Shown here piece after piece: positions 8,598 to 17,963 of a stretch of DNA of 64,000 nucleotides. A model generated the notes under the pieces. That model worked only from the letters and a program-made list of their open reading frames with translations, ran no database searches and was not told the DNA's origin. The DNA comes from Blastococcus carthaginiensis (GTDB lineage Bacteria > Actinomycetota > Actinomycetes > Mycobacteriales > Geodermatophilaceae), in assembly GCF_030731085.1 (NCBI RefSeq), contig NZ_JASNFN010000011.1, forward strand, positions 62,001 to 126,000. The letters run 5' to 3'. Both the position numbers and the translations under genes were made by a program. Within the stretch, counting starts at the first letter, position 1. Each line of letters opens with the position of its first letter.

Positions 8598-9928
8598 GCC
8601 AGCGTCCTCTCGGTGTTGCGGGCCTCAGCCCGGGCCTGGCCGGCCAGCGGCGCGGTGGAACCGCTGCTGCCGAGCGAGGCGAGGTCGTAGGCCGACTCGG
8701 CGTGCACGACGGTGTCGATGCCGGTGACCTCGTCCTCCTCGGGGATGCGGAAGCCCATCATCTTCTGGATGGCGAACCCGATGACCAGCGTAAGGACGAA
8801 GGAGAAGGCGAGGACGACCACCGCCCCCACGACCTGCCGCCACAGCTGGTCGACGCTGCCGCCGAAGAACAGGCTCGCCACGCCGGCGGGGGCGTCGGGG
8901 TCGGCGAGGAAGCCGATGGCGACGGTGCCCCAGAGACCGCCGACCAGGTGGACGCCGACGACGTCGAGGGAGTCGTCGTAGCCCAGCCGGTACTTCAGGC
9001 CCACCGCCAGCGCACACAGCACGCCGGCAACCGCCCCGACGACGATCGCGCCGACCGGCGAGACGGCCGAGCAGGCGGGGGTGATGGCGACCAGGCCGGC
9101 GACGACGCCGGACGCGGCGCCCAACGAGGTGGCGTGGCCGTCGCGGAGCTTCTCGATGACCAGCCAGCCGAGCACCGCCGCGGCGGTGGCGACCAGCGTG
9201 TTGACCCAGGCGACAGCGGCGGTGTTGTTCGCGGCGACGGCGGACCCGGCGTTGAAGCCGAACCAGCCGAACCACAGCAGCCCGGCGCCGATCATCACCA
9301 GCGGCAGGTTGTGCGGGCGCATCGCGTCGCGGCCGAACCCGCGCCGCTTGCCGAGCACCAGGGCGAGGGCGAGCCCCGCCGCACCGGCGTTGATGTGCAC
9401 GGCCGTACCGCCGGCGAAGTCGATCGCGGCGAGGTCGTTGGCGATCCAGCCGCCGATCACGTCGTCGACGTCGAAGGCGAACACCCAGTGCGCGACCGGG
9501 AAGTAGACGATCGTGGCCCAGATGCCGACGAAGACCATCCACGCGCCGAACCTGGCGCGGTCGGCGATGGCGCCGGAGATCAGCGCGACGGTGATGATGG
9601 CGAAGACGGACTGGAAGCCGACGAAGGCCATCGCCGGCAACCCGCCCGCCTCGCTGGTCGTGTCCTCCATGAGGCCGGCGAGTCCGAAGAACTCGGCCGG
9701 GTTCCCGATGAGACCGCTGCCCCCGATGCTGTCGCCGAAGGCGATGGAGTAGCCGTAGAGCACCCACAGCACGCTGACGAGGGCCAGAGCGCCGAAGCTC
9801 ATCATCATCATGTTCAGCACGCTCTTCGCGCGGACCATGCCGCCGTAGAAGAGCGCGAGGCCTGGCGTCATCAGCAGCACGAGGGCGGCGCTGGTGAGGA
9901 TCCAGGCGGTGTCGCCGGTGTTGACCAC
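8594..9928 (-). CDS. amt: Ammonium transporter AmtB
   Basis: Amt proteins are trimeric membrane channels for ammonium/ammonia. The 444-residue protein has about eleven hydrophobic helices and the hallmarks of the family: GGMVRAKSVLNMMMMSFG, the pore histidines in FAGGTAVHINAGAAGLALALVLGKR and in VVGVHLVGGLWGTVAIG, and DDSLDVVGVHLVGG. The GTG start (9928) has GGAGG five bases upstream. It heads the operon with glnB and glnD, so PII can dock on its cytoplasmic face. A GlnR-like motif lies about 100-140 bases upstream. Confidence 0.97.
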   Translation of the reverse strand: MVNTGDTAWILTSAALVLLMTPGLALFYGGMVRAKSVLNMMMMSFGALALVSVLWVLYGYSIAFGDSIGGSGLIGNPAEFFGLAGLMEDTTSEAGGLPAMAFVGFQSVFAIITVALISGAIADRARFGAWMVFVGIWATIVYFPVAHWVFAFDVDDVIGGWIANDLAAIDFAGGTAVHINAGAAGLALALVLGKRRGFGRDAMRPHNLPLVMIGAGLLWFGWFGFNAGSAVAANNTAAVAWVNTLVATAAAVLGWLVIEKLRDGHATSLGAASGVVAGLVAITPACSAVSPVGAIVVGAVAGVLCALAVGLKYRLGYDDSLDVVGVHLVGGLWGTVAIGFLADPDAPAGVASLFFGGSVDQLWRQVVGAVVVLAFSFVLTLVIGFAIQKMMGFRIPEEDEVTGIDTVVHAESAYDLASLGSSGSTAPLAGQARAEARNTERTLA

Positions 9929-10028
9929 GGCAACCTCCTGTGTCGGGTCGTCGGCCGGGCGGCCGGATCGGTGGGCTCGGGCCCTCCGTGCGGGAGGGGC
10001 GACGCGGTGCCCACCGTGCCGGGCGCGT

Positions 10029-10067
10029 GTTTCCGACGACGCCGGCGCCGCGTTTCACGGGCGTGAA
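10029..10067 (-). promoter_or_regulatory. Possible GlnR-type operator upstream of amt
   Basis: On the minus strand TTCAC-N6-GAAAC (10067-10052) resembles the GlnR half site gTnAC-N6-GaAAC, and a second GAAAC (10033-10029) follows after 18 bases instead of the ideal 17. It lies 101-139 bases before the amt start, where a nitrogen operator would be expected. One base of the first half and the spacing are off. Confidence 0.35.
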
Positions 10068-10151
10068 CTCCTCGCCGCGTGTCCCGCCCCCGCGTTGCGG
10101 GCGTGTTGCGCGCCCGCCCGAGGACCCTTCCTCACCCACCGACCGCGGGGA

Positions 10152-11372
10152 TCACCCCTCGCCGACGAGCCCCTCGGCGAACGCCCGCGGCTCGAACGGC
10201 GCGAGGTCGTCGGGGCCCTCCCCCAGGCCGATGAGCTTCACCGGGATGCCCAGCTCCTGCTGCACCCGGACGACGATGCCGCCCTTCGCGGTGCCGTCGA
10301 GCTTGGTGAGCACCACGCCGGTGACCTCGACCGCCTCGGTGAACATCCGGGCCTGCACGACGCCGTTCTGGCCGGTGGTGGCGTCGAGCACCAGCAGCAC
10401 CTCGGTGACCGGCGACTGCTTCTCCACGACCCGCTTCACCTTGCCGAGCTCGTCCATCAGCCCCGACTTGGTGTGCAGCCGGCCCGCGGTGTCGACGACG
10501 ACGGTGTCCACCTCCGCCTCGACGCCGGTGCGCACCGCCTCGAACGCCACGGCAGCGGGGTCCCCGCCCTCGCGGCCGCGGACGGTGAGCACGCCCACCC
10601 GCTCGCCCCAGGTCTCCAGCTGGTCGGCGGCGGCCGCCCGGAAGGTGTCGGCCGCGCCCAGGATCACGCTCTTGCCGTCACCGACCAGCACGCGCGCGAG
10701 CTTGCCGACGGTGGTGGTCTTGCCGGCGCCGTTGACGCCCACGACCAGCACCACGCCGGGCCGCCCCTCGTGCCGGGAGGTGCCGAGCGACCGGTCGAGG
10801 TCGGGCCCGAGCACCGCGGTGAGGTTCTCGACGAGGAGCTCGCGCAGCTCGGCACCGGAGGCGGTGGCCAGCACCATCGACCGGGTGCGCAGCCGCTCCA
10901 CGATCTGGGTCGTCGCGGAGACGCCCACGTCGGCGGCGAGCAGGGTCTCCTCGACCTCCTCCCAGTCGTCCTCGGTCAGCTTCTCCCGGGCCAGCACGGT
11001 GAGCAGGCCGCGGCCCAGCGAGGACTGCGACCGGGCCAGCCGCGACCGCAGCCGCACCAGCCGGCCGGCCGAGGGGGCCGGCTGGTCGAACACCAGCCCC
11101 GGCTCGGGCTCGGCCGGGGGCAGCTCGACCGTCGGCGGGGCCTCGGGGACGACCGCGTCGGGCTGGTCCTGCAGGCCCAGGCCGGAGGCGGTGGCGCCCG
11201 TCGGCCGCGGCTGCTCGACCGGCGGGGCCGGTGGCCGGGGCCGGGTCAGCGTCGTGCCGCTGGTGGCGTCGTCGTCGAGGCGCGTGGTCCGCCGGCCGCG
11301 GCCGACGAGGAGGCTGACACCGAGGATCAGTGCCACGACCAGGATCGCGATCGCGATCAGCACGAATTCCAT
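10152..11372 (-). CDS. ftsY: SRP receptor GTPase FtsY
   Basis: FtsY is the membrane receptor that pairs with Ffh to deliver ribosome-nascent chains. I chose ATG 11372, which places a transmembrane helix at the extreme N-terminus (EFVLIAIAILVVALILGVSLL), as in actinobacterial FtsY. A Pro/Glu-rich acidic linker follows, then the N domain and the G domain. G-domain motifs are VVGVNGAGKTTTVGKLA, VDTAGRLHT and VLTKLDGTAKGGI, and the C-terminal IGLGEGPDDLAPFEPRAFAEGL is standard. The product is 406 residues. It is on the same strand as amt but separated by a 223-base gap, and it is divergent from the PhoD-like gene. Confidence 0.96.
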   Translation of the reverse strand: MEFVLIAIAILVVALILGVSLLVGRGRRTTRLDDDATSGTTLTRPRPPAPPVEQPRPTGATASGLGLQDQPDAVVPEAPPTVELPPAEPEPGLVFDQPAPSAGRLVRLRSRLARSQSSLGRGLLTVLAREKLTEDDWEEVEETLLAADVGVSATTQIVERLRTRSMVLATASGAELRELLVENLTAVLGPDLDRSLGTSRHEGRPGVVLVVGVNGAGKTTTVGKLARVLVGDGKSVILGAADTFRAAAADQLETWGERVGVLTVRGREGGDPAAVAFEAVRTGVEAEVDTVVVDTAGRLHTKSGLMDELGKVKRVVEKQSPVTEVLLVLDATTGQNGVVQARMFTEAVEVTGVVLTKLDGTAKGGIVVRVQQELGIPVKLIGLGEGPDDLAPFEPRAFAEGLVGEG

Positions 11373-11458
11373 GCCGCGAGTCTCCCAGTACCCGTCCACC
11401 GAGCACCTCCGGCACGACGGGTCCCCGCACGCGGGGGCAGATGCGCCAGGCTGTGCCC

Positions 11459-13138
11459 ATGCCGCCGCCCGCCGCCCCCTCCCCCGCCCTCGTGCTGGGC
11501 CCCCTCCTGCGGCACGTGGACCCCGTCTCGGCCACCGTCTGGGTGGAGACCGACCGGCCCTGCGAGGTCGACGTGCTGGGGCGGCGGACCCGCACCTTCT
11601 CCGTGGGTGGCCACCACTTCGCCCTGGTCCTCGTGGAGGAGCTGGAGCCGGGCAGCACCACGCCGTACGAGGTGCGGCTCGACGGCGCCCTCGTCTGGCC
11701 GCCGGCCGGTTCCGCGTTCCCGCCGAGCCGCATCCGCACGCCCGGGCGGCCCGGGCCTTTCCGGCTCGCCTTCGGCTCCTGCCGGTACGCCAGCGCCCGC
11801 ACCGTGCAGGACTCCGAGGGCATCCCGCCCGACGCGCTCGACCTGTACGCCCGGCAGCTCGCGGCCCGTCCCGAGGACGAGTGGCCGGACGCTCTCGTCC
11901 TCCTCGGCGACCAGGTCTACGCCGACGAGCTGACCGAGCGCAGCCGCGGCCGGCTGACCCGCCGGCGCGACCGCGAGCAGCGGGCCCGGGCGCCGAAGGC
12001 GCAGGTCGCGGACTTCGAGGAGTACACCCACCTCTACGTGGAGTCCTGGCGGGACCCGGAGGTGCGCTGGCTGCTCTCCACCATCCCGTCGTCGATGATC
12101 TTCGACGACCACGAGATGATCGACGACTGGAACACCTCGGCCGCCTGGCGGCGGAGGATGCACGCCCAGCAGTGGTGGGACGGCCGGATCACCGGCGGGC
12201 TGATCAGCTACTGGGTCTACCAGCACCTGGGCAACCTGAGCCCCCAGGAACTGGCCGAGAACAAGGTGTGGCGCGCCGTCCAGGACCTCGTGGACGCCTC
12301 GGGCGAGACCCCCGCCGACGCAGAGCCGATCCTCCGCGAGATGGCCGTCCGCGCCGACGCCGACCCCGCGAGCGCGCGCTGGAGCTTTGTGCGGCACTGG
12401 GGCGACGCGCGGCTGGTCATGGTCGACAGCCGCGCCGGGCGGGTGCTGGAGGAGACCGGCCGCCGCATGCTGGACGACGACGAGTTCGACTGGGTCGAGG
12501 CCGCGATGCGGCAGGCCGCGCGGGACGGCGTCGAGCACCTCGTCGTCGGCACCTCGCTGCCCTGGCTGCTGCCGCACGCCGTCGACTCGCTCGAGCGGTG
12601 GAACGCCACGCTGAACCTGCGCCACCACGGCCGCTGGCGGGGCCGGCTGGCCGAACAGGTGCGCCAGCTCGCCGACCTCGAGCACTGGGCGGCCTTCGGG
12701 CACTCCTTCGACCGGCTCGGGCGGGCGCTGCTGTCGGTCGCCCGCGGCGAGCACGGCCGGCCCCCGGCGACCGCCCTGGTCCTCTCCGGCGACGTGCACC
12801 ACGCCTACGCGGCCGAGGTCGTGGAGCCGGGCGGGCTCGCCTCGCGGGTCCACCAGCTCACCGTCTCCCCGCTGCACAACCAGGCGCCGCACCCGATCAA
12901 GGTCGCCTTCCGGATCGGCTGGAGCCATCGCGCCCGCCGGCTCACTGAGCGGCTCGCCCGCTGGGTGGGCGCCGACCCGGCCGGCCTGGAGTGGGAGAAG
13001 CACGCCGGCCCCTACTTCGGCAACCAGATCGGCGAGCTGGTGCTCGACGGCCGGGAGGCCCGCTTCGTGCTGTCGGTGAGCGAGCGGGGGGCCACCACGC
13101 TGAGCCAGGTCGTCGACGCCCCGCTGTCCGGCGCCTGA
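11459..13138 (+). CDS. PhoD-like alkaline phosphatase/phosphodiesterase
   Basis: The 559-residue protein matches the PhoD-like metallophosphatase group. An N-terminal fibronectin-like strand domain (LVLGPLLRHVDPVSATVWVETD) is followed by the catalytic motifs FRLAFGSCRYAS, VLLGDQVYADE, IFDDHEMIDDWN, and late His motifs ALVLSGDVHHAYAAEV and TVSPLHNQ. These supply the metal-binding Asp, Asn and His residues. No signal peptide is visible from ATG 11459, so the enzyme may be cytoplasmic, unlike classical secreted PhoD. An alternative ATG at 11441 adds six residues. It is followed 12 bases later by another phosphoesterase gene. The substrate is unknown. Confidence 0.88.
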   Translation: MPPPAAPSPALVLGPLLRHVDPVSATVWVETDRPCEVDVLGRRTRTFSVGGHHFALVLVEELEPGSTTPYEVRLDGALVWPPAGSAFPPSRIRTPGRPGPFRLAFGSCRYASARTVQDSEGIPPDALDLYARQLAARPEDEWPDALVLLGDQVYADELTERSRGRLTRRRDREQRARAPKAQVADFEEYTHLYVESWRDPEVRWLLSTIPSSMIFDDHEMIDDWNTSAAWRRRMHAQQWWDGRITGGLISYWVYQHLGNLSPQELAENKVWRAVQDLVDASGETPADAEPILREMAVRADADPASARWSFVRHWGDARLVMVDSRAGRVLEETGRRMLDDDEFDWVEAAMRQAARDGVEHLVVGTSLPWLLPHAVDSLERWNATLNLRHHGRWRGRLAEQVRQLADLEHWAAFGHSFDRLGRALLSVARGEHGRPPATALVLSGDVHHAYAAEVVEPGGLASRVHQLTVSPLHNQAPHPIKVAFRIGWSHRARRLTERLARWVGADPAGLEWEKHAGPYFGNQIGELVLDGREARFVLSVSERGATTLSQVVDAPLSGA

Positions 13139-13150
13139 GAGGGTGGCGGG

Positions 13151-13945
13151 GTGACGAAGCCGGCCCCCGGTCCCGACCAGCCGCCGATCCCGGTCCGCCT
13201 GGTCACCTTCAACATCCACCACGGCGTGGGCGCCGACGCGCGCCACGACCTGCCGCGCCTGGCCACGCTGCTGGCCTCGGTGGACGCCGACGTCATCTGC
13301 CTGCAGGAGGTGGACCGGCACTACGGCCCGCGCAGCGAGGACGTCGACCAGGCGCTGCTGCTCTCCCGGGCACTGGACATGCAGCTGGCCTGGGGCCCGG
13401 CGATCGACGAGCAGCGGCCGGGGGGGCGCCGGCAGTACGGCAATGCGCTGCTCTCGCGGCTCCCCATCCTGATCAGCGACGTCTACCGGCTCCCCGGGGG
13501 CGGTGAGCCGCGCAGCGCGCTGCGGACCATGGTGGAGCTGGACGGCGGCGCGCTGTGGGTCACCGCGACGCACCTGACCACGCGCTCGGCCGAGGAGCGC
13601 GGGGCGCAGGTGGCGGCGCTGGCCGCGCTGCACACCGAGTCGATGGAGACCGGCGTGCTGGTCGGCGACTTCAACACCGCCCCCGACGCCCCCGAGCTGG
13701 ACGCGCTGCGGCAGCGGTTCACCGACGCTTGGCGGCTGGCGCGGGCCCGCGACGACCAGGCCGGCTGGCGGTTCTGGCAGTCCGACGCCGGCCACACCCA
13801 CCCGGCGCGGTCGCCGCACCGGCGCATCGACCAGGTGTGGGTCTCGCCGGGGGTCGCCGTCGCCGGTGCCCACGTCATCGACGTCGCGGGCGCCTCGGAC
13901 CACCTGCCGGTCGTAGTCGACCTGGAAGTCCGCTCGGGCGTCTGA
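13151..13945 (+). CDS. Endonuclease/exonuclease/phosphatase (EEP) family hydrolase
   Basis: The 264-residue protein has the full EEP metal-site set. The motifs are Asn in LVTFNIHHG (near residue 20), Glu in VICLQEVDRHYG, the GDFN motif in VLVGDFNTAPDAPE, Asp in RRIDQVWVS and the catalytic SDH in GASDHLPVVVDL. This fold cleaves phosphodiesters in nucleic acids or lipids, or phosphate from inositol lipids; the short size and lack of a signal peptide suggest an intracellular enzyme. It starts with GTG 13151 just after the PhoD-like gene, so both are probably cotranscribed. Its stop codon directly abuts a 60-bp palindromic element. Confidence 0.87.
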   Translation: MTKPAPGPDQPPIPVRLVTFNIHHGVGADARHDLPRLATLLASVDADVICLQEVDRHYGPRSEDVDQALLLSRALDMQLAWGPAIDEQRPGGRRQYGNALLSRLPILISDVYRLPGGGEPRSALRTMVELDGGALWVTATHLTTRSAEERGAQVAALAALHTESMETGVLVGDFNTAPDAPELDALRQRFTDAWRLARARDDQAGWRFWQSDAGHTHPARSPHRRIDQVWVSPGVAVAGAHVIDVAGASDHLPVVVDLEVRSGV

Positions 13946-14005
13946 GGCATAGGAAGCTTTACCTGTGCTTCCGGGCGCGAAAGCGCAGGTAAAGCTTCCT
14001 ATGCC
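13946..14005. repeat. 60-bp palindromic element, copy 1 (possible bidirectional terminator)
   Basis: GGCATAGGAAGCTTTACCTG (13946-13965) is exactly complementary to 13986-14005. The pairing continues through one T.G wobble and GCTT/AAGC, giving a stem of about 25 bp with a 10-base loop. Each arm carries an AAGCTT. The element begins at the base after the EEP stop codon and ends 14 bases before the convergent smc stop. A second copy of the same 60-bp length lies at 41231-41290. There is no T-run. Confidence 0.85.
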
Positions 14006-14019
14006 CCCGGGGGGGCGGG

Positions 14020-17000
14020 TCAGGCGGTCTCGAGCTCGCGCAAGCGCTGGCTGATCACGCCGGTGATCCCGTCCCCGCGCATGCTCACCCCGTACAGGGC
14101 GTCGGCGATCTCCATCGTCCGCTTCTGGTGCGTGATGATGATCAGCTGCGAGGTCGACCGGAGCTGCTCCACCAGCACCAGCAGCCGGCCGAGGTTGACG
14201 TCGTCCAGCGCCGCCTCGACCTCGTCGAGCACGTAGAAAGGCGAGGGCCGGGCGCGGAAGATCGCCACGAGCATCGCCACCGCCGTCAGCGACCGCTCCC
14301 CGCCCGAGAGCAGCGAGAGCCGCTTGACCTTCTTGCCCGGCGGCCGCGCCTCCACCTCGACGCCGGTGGTCAGCATGTTCTCCGGGTCGGTGAGCACCAG
14401 CCGCCCCGAGCCGCCCGGGAACAGGGTGGCGAAGACCTGCTCGAACTCCCGCGCCACGTCGGCGAACGCCGCGGCGAAGACGTCGTGGATGCGGCCGTCG
14501 ACCTCGCGGACGACGGTCAGCAGGTCCTTGCGGGTGGTCTTGAGGTCCTCCAGCTGGGTGGCGAGGAAGGTGTGCCGCTCCTCCAGCGCCGCGAACTCCT
14601 CCAGCGCCAGCGGGTTCACCTTGCCCAGCGTCGCCAGGTCCCGCTCGGCCCGGGCCACCCGCCGCTCCTGGACGACGCGGTCGTAGGGCACCGGGTCCGG
14701 TGCCGGCTCCCCCGCTGCCTCGGCCTCGGCGACCTGCTGCGGCGAGGGAGGCACCGCGGCGGCGGGCCCGTACTCGCCGATCAGCGTGGGCAGGTCGACG
14801 CCGAACTCCTCGGCCGCCCGGGTCTCCAGCGACTCGATGCGGTAGCGCTGCTCGGTGCGCGCCACCTCGTCGCGGTGCACCTCGTCGGTGAGCCGGTCGA
14901 GCTCCGCGGTCGCCGCGCGCACCCGGCTGCGCACCTCCAGCAGCTCGGCCTCGGCACCGCTGCGCGAGGACGCCAGCGCGTCCCGCTCCGCGGCCGCACG
15001 CACCAGCGACCGCTCGAGGGCGGCGGTCGCCACCACGGCGTCCCGCCGCACCCGGTCGGCCACCGCGGCGCCGCGCTCGCGCGCGATCTGGGCCGCAGCG
15101 GCCCGCTCGCGGGCCGCCCGCTCCTGCCGGGCCTGCCGGCGCAGCGACTCCGCCCGCCCCTGCAGGGCGCGCGCCCGCTCCTCGGCGGTGCGGACGGCGA
15201 GGCGCGCCTCCGTCTCGGCCTGCCGGGCGGCGGCCACCTCGGCGCGCAGCCGGTCGCGCTCCTCGGTCGGCGGCTCCTCCTCGACGGGCGCGGCCTCGGC
15301 GTCGGCGAGCTGCTGCTCGAGCCGAGTCAGCGAGCCCTGCGCCTGCTCCAGCGCCTGCTCCGCCCGCACCCGGGCGGCCAGCGAGCGCTCGGCCTCGGAG
15401 GCGGCCGACCGCGCCGCGGCACCGAGCTCGGCCAGCGCCGCGGCCTCGGCGGAGCGGGTCCGGTCGGCGGCCTGGCGCGCGGCCAGCGCCTCGTCGACGG
15501 CGGCCGACCGCGCCTGGGCGTCCTGCCGTGCGGCGGCCAGCTGGTCGGCGAGCTCGGCCGCCCGTGCCGTCGCGGCCGCCAGCTCGGTCCCGGCCTCGTC
15601 CACGCGGGCGCGCAGCTCCAGGTTGGAGGGTGCGTCGGTCTGCCCGCCCAGCGCCCAGTCGGCACCCAGCAGGTCGCCGGTGGCGGTGACCGCCCGCACC
15701 CGGGGGTGGGTGCGCACCAGCGCGACGGCAGCGTCCAGGTCGGGCACCAGCGCCACCCGCTCCAGCGCCCGGGCCAGCGCCGGGTGCAGCGCATAGGGGG
15801 CCCGCACGGCGTCCAGCGCCCACCGCGCGCCGTCCGGCAGCTCCGGCCAGCCGTCCCGCGGGACCGGCGGCAGGCCCCCGGTCACCAGCAGGCCGGCGCG
15901 CCCGCCGTCGGTGCGGGTGAGGTGCTGCAGCGCCGCGGCGGCCTCGGCAACACCGGCGACGACGACGGCCTCGGCCATGCCGCCCAGCGCAGCGGCCACG
16001 GCCACCTCGTCACCGGAGGCGACGGCGAGCTGCTCGGTCACCGGCCCGAGCACGCCCGCGAGGCCGGCGCCGAGCACCGCGGCCGCCCCGTCGGCGGGGG
16101 TGAGCCCGAGGGCCAGCGCGTCGCGGCGGGCCTGCCAGGAGGCGCGGTCGCGCTCGGCGGCCCGCTCGGCCTCGGCCAGCTCGGTCACCCGCCGGGCGGC
16201 GGCGGTGTGCGCGGCGACGGCGTCCTCGTGCGCGGCGACCAGGGCGAGGTCGGTGTCCTCCTGGCCGGCGACCTGCCCCCGCCGGTCGGCCAGCCGCTCG
16301 GCGGCGGTCTCGGCGCGGTCGGCGGCCTCGGCGGCAGCGACGCCGAGCCGCTCGATCTCCGCCTCGCCGGCGTGCACCCGGGACCGCGCCGCGGCGACCT
16401 GACCGGAGAGCCGGGCCAGCCCCTCGCGGCGGTCGGCCAGCGCTCGGGCGGCGGCGACCCACGCCTTCTCTGCGGCGGCGAGCGCCGTCTCCAGCTCCGC
16501 CCGGCCGGCCACGACGGCGGCGAGGCGCTCCCGCTCGGCCGCCAGCCCGTCGGCGAGCTCTGCCTCGGTGGCGGCGACCCGGTCGGCCTCGGCGTCCAGC
16601 TGGTCGGGGTCGCGCCCGGTCGCCGCGGAGGGGGCGGCGGCGGAGAGGTGCCGGTGCCGCTCGGCGGCCAGCTGGGCGACGCTGCGGAACCGCTCCCCCA
16701 GCGCGGAGAGCCGGTACCAGGTGTCCGAGGCCGCCTGCAGGCGCGGCGCGCTCGCGGCCAGCTCGCTCTCCAGCTCACCCTCCCGCCGGGAGACGAGGGA
16801 GAGCTCGCGCTCGACGACGGCGCGCCGCTGCCGGGCCGCGGTCTCGTCGGCGACGTCCCGGTCGAGGGCGTCGCGCAGCTGCACCAGGTCGTCGGCGAGC
16901 AGCCGGAGGCGGGCGTCGCGCAGGTCGGCCTGCACGCCGGCCGCGCGGCGGGCAACCTCGGCCTGCCGGCCCAGCGGCTTGAGCTGGCGGCGCAGCTCGG

Positions 17001-17586
17001 CGGTGAGGTCGGCCAGCCGGTCGAGGTTGGCCTGCATCCCGTCGAGCTTCCGCAGCGCCTTCTCCTTGCGCTTGCGGTGCTTGAGGACGCCCGCGGCCTC
17101 CTCGATGAAGGCGCGCCGGTCCTCGGGGCGGCCGGAGAGCACCGCGTCGAGCTGCCCCTGGCCGACGATGACGTGCATCTCGCGGCCGATGCCGGAGTCG
17201 CTGAGCAGCTCCTGGACGTCCAGCAGCCGCACCTTGTCGCCGTTGATCTCGTACTCGCTCTCCCCGGAGCGGTACATGCGGCGGGTGATCGACACCTCGG
17301 TGTACGCGATCGGCAGCGCGCCGTCGGTGTTGTCGATCGTGAGCGTCACCTCGGCCCGGCCCAGCGCCGGGCGGCCGGCGGTGCCGGCGAAGATGACGTC
17401 CTCCATCTTGCCGCCGCGCAGGCTCTTGGCACCCTGCTCGCCGAGGACCCAGGAGATGGCGTCGACGACGTTGGACTTGCCCGACCCGTTGGGGCCGACG
17501 ACGGCGGTGATGCCGGGCTCCAGCCGGAGCGTGGTGGCGGACGCGAAGGACTTGAAGCCCTTGAGCGTCAGGCTGGAGAGGTGCAC
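14020..17586 (-). CDS. smc: Chromosome segregation protein SMC
   Basis: SMC is the ATPase of bacterial condensin and acts with ScpA and ScpB to organise and segregate the chromosome. The 1188-residue protein has Walker A GPNGSGKSN at residues 31-39 and a long first coiled coil. A globular hinge lies near 500-660 (GLAGVLGPVTEQLAVASGDE and following). A second coiled coil rich in Ala, Glu and Arg leads to the C-terminal head, with the signature LSLLSGGERSLTAVAM and Walker B FYVLDEVEAALDD. The length is normal for the family. scpA and scpB are not in the window. It converges on the EEP gene across the 60-bp palindromic element. Confidence 0.97.
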   Translation of the reverse strand: MHLSSLTLKGFKSFASATTLRLEPGITAVVGPNGSGKSNVVDAISWVLGEQGAKSLRGGKMEDVIFAGTAGRPALGRAEVTLTIDNTDGALPIAYTEVSITRRMYRSGESEYEINGDKVRLLDVQELLSDSGIGREMHVIVGQGQLDAVLSGRPEDRRAFIEEAAGVLKHRKRKEKALRKLDGMQANLDRLADLTAELRRQLKPLGRQAEVARRAAGVQADLRDARLRLLADDLVQLRDALDRDVADETAARQRRAVVERELSLVSRREGELESELAASAPRLQAASDTWYRLSALGERFRSVAQLAAERHRHLSAAAPSAATGRDPDQLDAEADRVAATEAELADGLAAERERLAAVVAGRAELETALAAAEKAWVAAARALADRREGLARLSGQVAAARSRVHAGEAEIERLGVAAAEAADRAETAAERLADRRGQVAGQEDTDLALVAAHEDAVAAHTAAARRVTELAEAERAAERDRASWQARRDALALGLTPADGAAAVLGAGLAGVLGPVTEQLAVASGDEVAVAAALGGMAEAVVVAGVAEAAAALQHLTRTDGGRAGLLVTGGLPPVPRDGWPELPDGARWALDAVRAPYALHPALARALERVALVPDLDAAVALVRTHPRVRAVTATGDLLGADWALGGQTDAPSNLELRARVDEAGTELAAATARAAELADQLAAARQDAQARSAAVDEALAARQAADRTRSAEAAALAELGAAARSAASEAERSLAARVRAEQALEQAQGSLTRLEQQLADAEAAPVEEEPPTEERDRLRAEVAAARQAETEARLAVRTAEERARALQGRAESLRRQARQERAARERAAAAQIARERGAAVADRVRRDAVVATAALERSLVRAAAERDALASSRSGAEAELLEVRSRVRAATAELDRLTDEVHRDEVARTEQRYRIESLETRAAEEFGVDLPTLIGEYGPAAAVPPSPQQVAEAEAAGEPAPDPVPYDRVVQERRVARAERDLATLGKVNPLALEEFAALEERHTFLATQLEDLKTTRKDLLTVVREVDGRIHDVFAAAFADVAREFEQVFATLFPGGSGRLVLTDPENMLTTGVEVEARPPGKKVKRLSLLSGGERSLTAVAMLVAIFRARPSPFYVLDEVEAALDDVNLGRLLVLVEQLRSTSQLIIITHQKRTMEIADALYGVSMRGDGITGVISQRLRELETA

Positions 17587-17771
17587 GGGATCAGCACCTT
17601 AGCCCGGAATCCCGGGCTGCAGGTGGGCTGCGGGGCCGGTGGTGCGCCTGTGACGCGCGGATCTCGGCGCCCGACGTCGTGCGCGGACGCCCAGTTCCCG
17701 GCGCTGGAACTCCGCGCGGGCGCACACCGTCGACCTGCTCGACGCCTCCCTGCCGCGAGGCGGGGAGGTCC

Positions 17772-17963
17772 TCAGGCGAGCGCGGGCTCGGCGGTGTCGC
17801 CCGCCAGCGAGAGGAGCTCGTGGGCGATGGCGGCGTCGCGCTGGGCACGCAGCTCGGCGAGCTCGTGCTCCAGCCGCTGCACCCGGGCCCGCAGGGCGGC
17901 GTTCTCCTCGGCTACCCGGAGTTCCACGGGGGTGACGACCGAACCGAACAGGGCCTTGGCCAT
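17772..17963 (-). CDS. Small coiled-coil protein upstream of smc
   Basis: The 63-residue frame from ATG 17963 begins MAKALFGSVVTPVELRVAEE. It then forms one continuous heptad-like helix (ENAALRARVQRLEHELAEL). Short actinobacterial proteins with an MAKAL-type N-terminus and such a coil occur in this gene neighbourhood, from memory. A hairpin-like sequence (CCTCC...GGGGAGG, 17742-17768) lies just downstream. The gene lies between acyP and smc on the same strand, so a link to chromosome or division processes is possible, but its function is unknown. Confidence 0.7.
   Translation of the reverse strand: MAKALFGSVVTPVELRVAEENAALRARVQRLEHELAELRAQRDAAIAHELLSLAGDTAEPALA

Noticed and set aside
17591..17848. 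A Pro/Ser/Arg-rich minus-strand frame between smc and the coiled-coil gene
   Set aside because: It overlaps the coiled-coil gene in another frame, and its codon third positions do not fit local coding DNA.
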